Below, piece by piece: positions 58,504 to 64,000 of a stretch of 64,000 bases of DNA (positions are counted from its first letter, which is position 1; each line of letters opens with the position of its first letter). The position numbers and the translations under genes were made by a program. The notes under the pieces were generated by a model. That model worked only from the letters and a program-made list of their open reading frames with translations, was not told where the DNA came from and did no database searches. Source of the DNA: Candidatus Gastranaerophilales bacterium (GTDB lineage: Bacteria > Cyanobacteriota > Vampirovibrionia > Gastranaerophilales > Gastranaerophilaceae); contig CALVEC010000003.1 in assembly GCA_944326475.1 (NCBI GenBank), forward strand, positions 104,546-168,545. The letters are read 5' to 3'.

Positions 58504-59215
58504 TTTAAAGAAAGACTACAGAAATGTAGTCTTTTTTGTTGAGAGGCGTCTCTCTCCCGACGGGAGTTGTTTTATTATTATAAAACCGCCAAAAGACAGT
58601 TTTAAAACAAGAGCCTCAGCTGGTATTTTCAAATTCTACGCCGCGAAAGCGGCTTGAATTTCAGAAAATCCTGCGCATACTTCTCCCGTAAGGCTCGAGT
58701 CAGAGACTCTCGCTAACGGTATAAGCATCAACGCCCACCATTTAAAGAAAGACTACAGAAATGTAGTCTTTTTTGTTGAGAGGCGTCTCTCTCCCGACGG
58801 GAGTTGTTTTATTATTATAAAACCGCCAAAAGACAGTTTTAAAACAAGAGCCTCAGCTGGTATTTTCAAATTCTACGCCGCGAAAGCGGCTTGAATTTCA
58901 GAAAATCCTGCGCATACTTCTCCCGTAAGGCTCGAGTCAGAGACTCTCGCTAACGGTATAAGCATCAACGCCCACCATTTAAAGAAAGACTACAGAAATG
59001 TAGTCTTTTTTGTTGAGAGGCGTCTCTCTCCCGACGGGAGTTGTTTTATTATTATAAAACCGCCAAAAGACAGTTTTAAAACAAGAGCCTCAGCTGGTAT
59101 TTTCAAATTCTACGCCGCGAAAGCGGCTTGAATTTCAGAAAATCCTGCGCATACTTCTCCCGTAAGGCTCGAGTCAGAGACTCTCGCTAACGGTATAAGC
59201 ATCAACGCCCACCAT
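58491..59215 (+). repeat. 237-bp unit repeated three times plus a final tRNA 3' end
   Basis: The sequence TCAACGCCCACCATT recurs at 58491, 58728, 58965 and 59202, exactly 237 apart. The units between look identical by eye. Each holds the tRNA 3' end with CCA, a terminator (GACTACA-GAAA-TGTAGTC plus T run), a GCCGC-GAAA-GCGGC hairpin and a GAGTC-AGA-GACTC hairpin. Each also has GTTGAGAGGC and CTCCCGAC, an inverted match to the tRNA T-arm region. The native terminator of the tRNA seems to be the one at 59223, after the array. Confidence 0.92.
58511..58537 (+). terminator. Terminator in repeat unit 1 (tRNA-proximal)
   Basis: GACTACA-GAAA-TGTAGTC followed by six T; repeated at +237 and +474. Confidence 0.88.
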
Positions 59216-59222
59216 TACAAAC

Positions 59223-59247
59223 AGAGGGGTTCCGCCCTCTTTTTTTG
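59223..59247 (+). terminator. Terminator after the tRNA repeat array
   Basis: AGAGGG and CCCTCT stem followed by T run. Confidence 0.88.
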
Positions 59248-59367
59248 TGCCTGCATTCTCCCATGCTCATGAAATGCTCATGAAAATATTCACTCAGCTT
59301 TACAGTTTTATTTTCAATCTGAGGAATAAAGTGCCCGTATATTCTCAATGTTACTTAGAGGTTTATA

Positions 59368-59400
59368 AACAAAAGCGGCATTTAAGATGCCGCTTTTGTT
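59368..59400. terminator. Bidirectional terminator
   Basis: AACAAAAGCGGCAT / ATGCCGCTTTTGTT around a short loop, at the 3' end of the 83-residue gene on the minus strand. Confidence 0.8.
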
Positions 59401-59650
59401 ATGCAACGTTGTTATAATCGGAATAACAACGACCGTTTGTATTGTTAAAGATTTTTGCCAATGCTTCAAGAATAATATTGTTCTGTTCTTTTACAACTTC
59501 GACATTGTTGCTTAATTCAACTATGTCATGATGAACAGTAATCATTTTCTGATCCGTTGTATAGTCTCTGAATTTCATTTCAGCTCTGATTTGATCTGCT
59601 GTTAAATTTCCGTTTGAATAACTACCAATTCTACCTGCACCGTTTATCAT
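59399..59650 (-). CDS. Small helical protein, unknown
   Basis: 83 residues with a strong AAGGAGG Shine-Dalgarno. Middle part is amphipathic helix (VELSNNVEVVKEQNNIILEALAKIF). No signal peptide and no recognised domain. It has its own terminator. Confidence 0.65.
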   Translation of the reverse strand: MINGAGRIGSYSNGNLTADQIRAEMKFRDYTTDQKMITVHHDIVELSNNVEVVKEQNNIILEALAKIFNNTNGRCYSDYNNVA

Positions 59651-59762
59651 AGTAAAACCTCCTTCACGCTATTACATTATTAAAAACAATTGACGAGCAG
59701 AAAATGACCTTGATTTTAATAATGTAAAGATTTTGTTACAATAAAAATAAAGTGCAATAAAA

Positions 59763-59795
59763 AACGCCCTGCGTTAGAACAGAGCGTTTTTGTTA
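59763..59795 (-). terminator. Terminator of the HEAT-like protein gene
   Basis: On the minus strand ACGCTCTG and CAGGGCGT (one G-U pair) with a T run. Confidence 0.75.
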
Positions 59796-59807
59796 TATAA
59801 AATCAGT

Positions 59808-60179
59808 TTACTGAACTGAGTATGTTATTAAAGTTTTAACGGAACGAGCCGTATCTTTAATTTCTTGTTTTTCTGCATTTTCCATTGTATCTTCAAGTAT
59901 TTTTATTGCTTCTGTTTTGTCTTCCAGTGAAAGAAGCTCATTTATTGCACTCATTGCAACTCTTGCGGATAAATCATTAATACCTTTACCCTCTGTTGCA
60001 ATGACTACTTTTAATGACTCAGGGCAATTTTTTCTTATAAGAGCCTGTGCTGTCATTTCTCTAACTTCGTCAATACTTGAATTTGTGCCGATTTCTTCGA
60101 GTACACGAACTGATTCTACAGTATCTTCGTGTTTTCCGAGAGCTTCTATTATATTATTTATTCTTTTTGTGTTATTCAT
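59808..60179 (-). CDS. HEAT/ARM-like small protein, unknown
   Basis: 123 residues forming about three helical pairs (VREMTAQALIRKNCPESLKVVI; LSARVAMSAINELLSLEDKTEAIKIL; EIKDTARSVKTLITY) like HEAT repeats. AGGAG seven nt before the ATG. Nine nt after the stop of the next gene upstream, so the two are one operon. Function unknown. Confidence 0.68.
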   Translation of the reverse strand: MNNTKRINNIIEALGKHEDTVESVRVLEEIGTNSSIDEVREMTAQALIRKNCPESLKVVIATEGKGINDLSARVAMSAINELLSLEDKTEAIKILEDTMENAEKQEIKDTARSVKTLITYSVQ

Positions 60180-60188
60180 TTCTTTCTC

Positions 60189-60674
60189 CTAAGCTGACAA
60201 TTCATTGAGTAACATTTCTTCGAGTTGGGCTACAGGTTTTTTCTGTAGATTTGAAACGCTGTAGGAATAGTCGAATTTAGATGAGATATAGTTCTTAAGA
60301 CCTTTAAAATCAAATTCGATATTTGTATTTTTTGCATTTTCCCAGCTCTGGGCAATGTTGTCTTTTACCTGTTTGCCGAAAGAAATAATAGAATTAAATC
60401 TTGATTTAAGCGAATTGTTGAAGGAATTTATACCGCCAACAATTGAACTTGTAAACATTTTAGCTTTTTCTGAAGCTTTGTTCAAAATGTTGTTGTTTGC
60501 AGCACTCTGTGCTTTTGATGATTCAAATACATCAGCTGCATAAACATTGCCTTTAAAATTAATACCAAAAGGATTTGATTGAGCTGATGTTGTGTTTTGT
60601 GCTTCCGATTTTTTTGTGCCGGAAAGCTGTTTGATAACTCCAAAGTTGAATTTGCCGATACTTAATTTGTCCAT
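60189..60674 (-). CDS. Small protein with NPFGINFKGN segment, unknown
   Basis: 161 residues. Begins MDKLSIGKFNFGVIKQL, then Ser/Asn/Gln-rich stretch and NPFGINFKGNVYAADVFE, followed by charged helices. AAAGG precedes the ATG. No signal peptide. Not recognised; probably lineage-specific and co-transcribed with the HEAT-like gene. Confidence 0.65.
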   Translation of the reverse strand: MDKLSIGKFNFGVIKQLSGTKKSEAQNTTSAQSNPFGINFKGNVYAADVFESSKAQSAANNNILNKASEKAKMFTSSIVGGINSFNNSLKSRFNSIISFGKQVKDNIAQSWENAKNTNIEFDFKGLKNYISSKFDYSYSVSNLQKKPVAQLEEMLLNELSA

Positions 60675-60864
60675 ATTTAGCCTTTCTTGATTGTGTTCCA
60701 GCTTCTTTAATAAATTACCATTTTTTTAATTTTGTATAATCATCTTTTTGGAGGATTTATTGTGAAAAAATTTCTGAACATCCAGCGATTTTCTGATAAA
60801 AAACTTTAAAATATTCCAAAAGAGTCGATTGATTGTATGAAAAAAATAAATTTTTGTATAAAAG

Positions 60865-60894
60865 TTGAAATTTCTTTGGCGGTTATTTTATCAT
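60865..60894 (+). promoter_or_regulatory. Promoter giving a leaderless mRNA (ribF)
   Basis: TTGAAA (60865-60870), 18-nt spacer, TATCAT (60889-60894). The ribF ATG at 60901 is seven nt after the -10 box. Confidence 0.5.
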
Positions 60895-60900
60895 ATATTT

Positions 60901-61809
60901 ATGAGAGTATTCAGACAAATTGAAGAAACACTGCCGACCTCATTATGTTTGGGCTTTTTTGACGGCGTACACGAGGGGCACAAGGTTGTTATAAAAAATG
61001 CGGTAAATCTTGCACATCAAAATAATCTAAAATCAGCAGTGCTTACATTTGTTGATCATCCGCTCTGTTACCTTCAAAATCGTACACCGAGTTATATTGT
61101 GACTTGCGAAGACCGTCTGCAAATGATAGAGTCAATGGGTGTTGATTATATTTTTTTGCTGGAGTTTGATGAAGAAATTGCTGATTTAATGGCTTATGAT
61201 TACCTGAAAGAGGTTCTTATTGAAATGCTTCATCCCCGATTTATTACAACAGGTTTTAATCATCGGTTTGGCGCAAACAGACAGGGTGATGCGGATATGT
61301 TAAAGGCATATCAAGATATATTCAGATATAAGTTTTTTGAAATTCCTCCTATTACTTACAAAAATACGCTAATAAGCAGTACAAAAATACGTCAGCTTAT
61401 AAGTGAAGGAAAATTAGAAAATATAAAAAATCTGTTGGGCTGTGATTTTTATATAAAGTCGAAAGTTAAAAAGGGGAACAGAATCGGGCGTACACTTTCT
61501 TATCCTACGGCAAACCTTGATTACCCCAAAGACATAGTAAAGCTTGCCCGCGGCGTTTATGCCGGTTATGTGGAAGCAGATGGAAAAAATCACAGAGCAG
61601 TAATTAACTACGGTATACGACCTACCGTATCAAACACGAAAGATATGCTTGTTGAGGCATATTTGTTGGATTACAGCGGAGATTTGTACAACAAAAATGT
61701 TAAAGTAACGTTCAAAGAAAAAATTCGTGACGAGAAAAAGTTTGCCTCGCTGGTTGATTTGAAATCACAGATTGAAAAAGACGTGGAAACCGCTAATAAA
61801 ATTATTTAA
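60901..61809 (+). CDS. ribF: Bifunctional riboflavin kinase / FAD synthetase
   Basis: 302 residues from ATG 60901; a longer form from 60865 would start in the promoter -35 box. FAD synthetase part: LCLGFFDGVHEGHKVVI, TGFNHRFGANRQGD, ISSTKIRQLI. Riboflavin kinase part: GRTLSYPTANLDYP and VINYGIRPTV. It makes FMN and FAD. No Shine-Dalgarno is visible. Confidence 0.94.
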   Translation: MRVFRQIEETLPTSLCLGFFDGVHEGHKVVIKNAVNLAHQNNLKSAVLTFVDHPLCYLQNRTPSYIVTCEDRLQMIESMGVDYIFLLEFDEEIADLMAYDYLKEVLIEMLHPRFITTGFNHRFGANRQGDADMLKAYQDIFRYKFFEIPPITYKNTLISSTKIRQLISEGKLENIKNLLGCDFYIKSKVKKGNRIGRTLSYPTANLDYPKDIVKLARGVYAGYVEADGKNHRAVINYGIRPTVSNTKDMLVEAYLLDYSGDLYNKNVKVTFKEKIRDEKKFASLVDLKSQIEKDVETANKII

Positions 61810-61850
61810 GTTGACTCTTGCTTGTACGGTTTACTCTGAATCTTTATTTA

Positions 61851-64000
61851 TTAAAGGGTATTGCTTTGATCCAGTTTTTTGACTGAAAAATTATACTCTA
61901 TGATGTCTTCCGTATTTTTACCTATACCAAAAACATTCATTTTATCAGCACAATGCAAGAATAATTCAAGCGGTATTTCCGCCGATTGATTTGCGTTGTG
62001 CGGATTTACTATTTGAACGGTTTTGTTAACCTTATCGTAACCTGTGATTCTGCATATATGATTTGCTGTAATTTTATAACCGTCTATCCTAAATTCTTTA
62101 TTAAAGTCAACGGGACATATTGCATTTTCGTTAGATTTTATAAAGTCATCCATTTCTGAAAGCAGTATATCTAAATCTCGCAAGCTTTCAGCCTCTGTTT
62201 TGTGTTTACTGTTTTCAGAAATATTGTAGTGCATAAGTGGTTTAGCCTTGTCATTGCACAAAAAAGAGACGCCATGTCCCAGCGGACCTTGGTCTAAACT
62301 TCTTAGGGCTTCACTTATTTGGGTTTTGTTATCAGCATTTATTGTTACGGGTTTATCTGAATATTTGCTCCTGTTAAAGCCGACAGTTTGTTCAAGCATT
62401 TTTATTCCGTCGGATGCTTTCACTCCTTTTGTGTTGAGTTTTTTCCAATTATCCTGATTAAAACAAACTTCTATATTACTATCAGGCAGTTTTACAAAAA
62501 TATTACCACCTTCTTCTCTGAATAATGAATAAATTGCAGCTCTGCCGTTTGGGGTGTTCATAAGACCTGCGATATCGCTTACAAGCCAGCAGTCGTCTAA
62601 ATGTCCTTGTTGTATATTATATCTTTCAGAGACAGGGAACAACTGTTCAAATGTTTCTTTTGATAAGTTAACAGGTACGAGTTCTCCGTCAACCCTGCAG
62701 TATAACTTGCCGTTTATATTTCCGACTTCTCCCAAAGGAATTTGAGAATCAATTGTTTCTTTCACACTAGGGTTTGCTTTGTATTCGTTAACAACATTGT
62801 CAACATTATTTAACACGATATCCCGGGTTTCGTACGTCAAATCTTTGGTTTGGGATACTTCTTGTTTTGTTACGGTCTTTAGTCCAACTAATTCTTTTAT
62901 TTTTTCTTTGTTGCAATATTTGTTTTTTTGAATACAAGAAGAAACATAATTTTTTGCGTCTTCTGATTTTAAAACTTGAAGAATATCATCTGCAGTAAAT
63001 TTATGTATTGAACAGTCCAATATTTTCCCAAGTGTTCTTTTCCACAATACAGGCGAGCCTTTTGTTTCTAAAAGCTTTTTGACAATTGCCCAGTCCTCTT
63101 TATTTTTTACAAGCGAAAGCATTTCATCAATATTTTCTTTGCTGAATGCATAATCGTGATTTAGCATTATTTTTGCAATTTCATCAGGAATTTCCGGTTT
63201 GGACATAATATATAAGCTATTCTTAATGCGAGTTGTCCAAAAGGCAGACATAAAATCTGATAAATCTGTTTCTGTACTTTTCCCGTTTTTGTCATAAATA
63301 AAAAATGATTTGGAGTATTCTGTTTCGGTATGCTTGCATACGCAATATGCTGTAATCTCACCGCCGGTTGTGAATTTTATTTTGTATCTCGTTGCTGATT
63401 CGCCGTCATAAAACTCAATCATTCCGTCTTGCAATTTGTATGTACAGCCGGGCTGTTTTTCCAGTGTATTTTTAATCGCTGTTAATTCTTCACGTATATT
63501 AAATATATTGTTTTTCTTTTGTAATTTATTTAAGAGACTTGTTTTTGCCGCTTCAAATGGCGGTAATGTCTGATTCTTGACAGGTGCTTTCTCCGAAAAA
63601 ATTTTTTCAGGTGTTTTTACTTGAGATTCCTTTTCTGCACCTTTTGCGAGAATATATCCGGCAAGAGCATTTTCGTCGTCTGCTTTAAAAACTTCTTTGC
63701 CTGTTTCGTCTTTTACAATATATGTGTTGTTTTCTGCTTTTGATATTGATAATTTATTCAACCCCCTGTTAATCTGCCCTCCTGCAAACATCATTCCAAA
63801 ATTCATTATCCCGTTTTGTTTTAATGATTCAGTAAAAGATAAATCAGTTGTCATTCTGTCAAATAACACATCAGCACTTGTTTCAGTTGCAGCGCCCATT
63901 GTTTTGCTGACTATACCGCTAATCAGCGACGGATTTTTAGACAACACTTTTTCAACCGCCATACCGAGCGGTCCGGAGACATAGGCGCCGAAGCCGCCGT
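61851..64000 (-). CDS. Large protein with C-terminal calpain-like cysteine protease domain (5' end outside window)
   Basis: The frame stays open upstream of the first in-frame ATG (63962) to the right edge (GGFGAYVSGPLGMAVEK), so the gene starts outside. Numbering from that ATG, residues 1-440 are helical and unrecognised. From about 450 a calpain (peptidase C2)-like domain appears: QGHLDDCWLVSDIAGL with Cys458, NHICRITGYD with His635, and VNPHN with Asn653, the Cys-His-Asn triad in the right order. Calpains are mainly eukaryotic but occur in some bacteria. Whether this is a secreted effector, a toxin or an internal protease is unknown. No calcium-binding penta-EF hand is seen. Confidence 0.75.
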   Translation of the reverse strand, partial: GGFGAYVSGPLGMAVEKVLSKNPSLISGIVSKTMGAATETSADVLFDRMTTDLSFTESLKQNGIMNFGMMFAGGQINRGLNKLSISKAENNTYIVKDETGKEVFKADDENALAGYILAKGAEKESQVKTPEKIFSEKAPVKNQTLPPFEAAKTSLLNKLQKKNNIFNIREELTAIKNTLEKQPGCTYKLQDGMIEFYDGESATRYKIKFTTGGEITAYCVCKHTETEYSKSFFIYDKNGKSTETDLSDFMSAFWTTRIKNSLYIMSKPEIPDEIAKIMLNHDYAFSKENIDEMLSLVKNKEDWAIVKKLLETKGSPVLWKRTLGKILDCSIHKFTADDILQVLKSEDAKNYVSSCIQKNKYCNKEKIKELVGLKTVTKQEVSQTKDLTYETRDIVLNNVDNVVNEYKANPSVKETIDSQIPLGEVGNINGKLYCRVDGELVPVNLSKETFEQLFPVSERYNIQQGHLDDCWLVSDIAGLMNTPNGRAAIYSLFREEGGNIFVKLPDSNIEVCFNQDNWKKLNTKGVKASDGIKMLEQTVGFNRSKYSDKPVTINADNKTQISEALRSLDQGPLGHGVSFLCNDKAKPLMHYNISENSKHKTEAESLRDLDILLSEMDDFIKSNENAICPVDFNKEFRIDGYKITANHICRITGYDKVNKTVQIVNPHNANQSAEIPLELFLHCADKMNVFGIGKNTEDIIEYNFSVKKLDQSNTL

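Noticed and set aside
58346..58657. 103-residue plus-strand ORF across the tRNA
   Set aside because: It covers the intact tRNA gene and repeat unit 1 and has no Shine-Dalgarno or coding bias.
58491..59215. CRISPR array at the tandem repeats
   Set aside because: Units are 237 bp and contiguous with no unique spacers, and there are no cas genes.

Overview
The window reads as a chromosome segment from a low-GC, Gram-negative, fermentative relative of cyanobacteria, most likely a gut Gastranaerophilales/Melainabacteria (Vampirovibrionia) member. This is an inference. The basis is a lipid A block lpxD-lpxC-fabZ-lpxA in the order seen in cyanobacteria, csrA-fliW (flagellar control), an oxygen-defence set typical of anaerobes (superoxide reductase, ferritin, Prx/Trx), a cyanobacterial-style CtpA protease, and many lineage-specific helical proteins. 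The standard code is used and most genes are intact.

Layout. 1-2.3 kb: two adjacent DUF262 genes (one cut by the left edge) with a dispersed repeat between them. 2.3-7 kb: two YkgJ-type cysteine-cluster proteins, a small secreted protein, a coiled-coil protein and CtpA. 7-21.4 kb (mostly +): sugar nucleotidyltransferase, DAHP synthase, a TPR protein, dGTPase, the lipid A genes, lysA, cdaA (c-di-AMP), KDPG aldolase, dut, serB and a SulP transporter. 21.4-28.4 kb (-): clpC, csrA, fliW, TPR proteins, rnhB, rbgA, rplS. 28.5-38 kb: acyltransferase, two lineage-specific proteins, lepA, a LysM/glucosaminidase protein, a second repeat copy, tmk, serS. 38-43.6 kb: secreted and transport-related proteins, M14 peptidase, secreted GH13 enzyme, hibernation factor, hydrolase. 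43.9-48.6 kb: gyrB and the redox/iron cluster. 49-54 kb: infA-rpmJ-rpsM-rpsK-rpsD-rpoA-rplQ-truA-rplM-rpsI. 54-64 kb: uvrB, a TPR protein, tRNA-Val with an unusual tandem-repeat array, small lineage-specific proteins, ribF, and a large protein with a calpain-like domain that runs off the right edge.

Most notable signals: (1) the DUF262 pair at the left edge, a possible defence locus; (2) a ~184-217 bp dispersed element in two inverted copies with conserved ends and a variable hairpin core; (3) seven genes whose ATG lies exactly 7-8 nt after a good -10 box, with no Shine-Dalgarno, so probably leaderless mRNAs; (4) tRNA-Val preceded by two degenerate 5' tRNA-like heads and followed by three apparently identical 237-bp units, each restoring the tRNA 3' end plus CCA and carrying its own terminator; (5) a calpain-like Cys-His-Asn protease domain; (6) a palindrome overlapping the -10 box of a lineage-specific gene.
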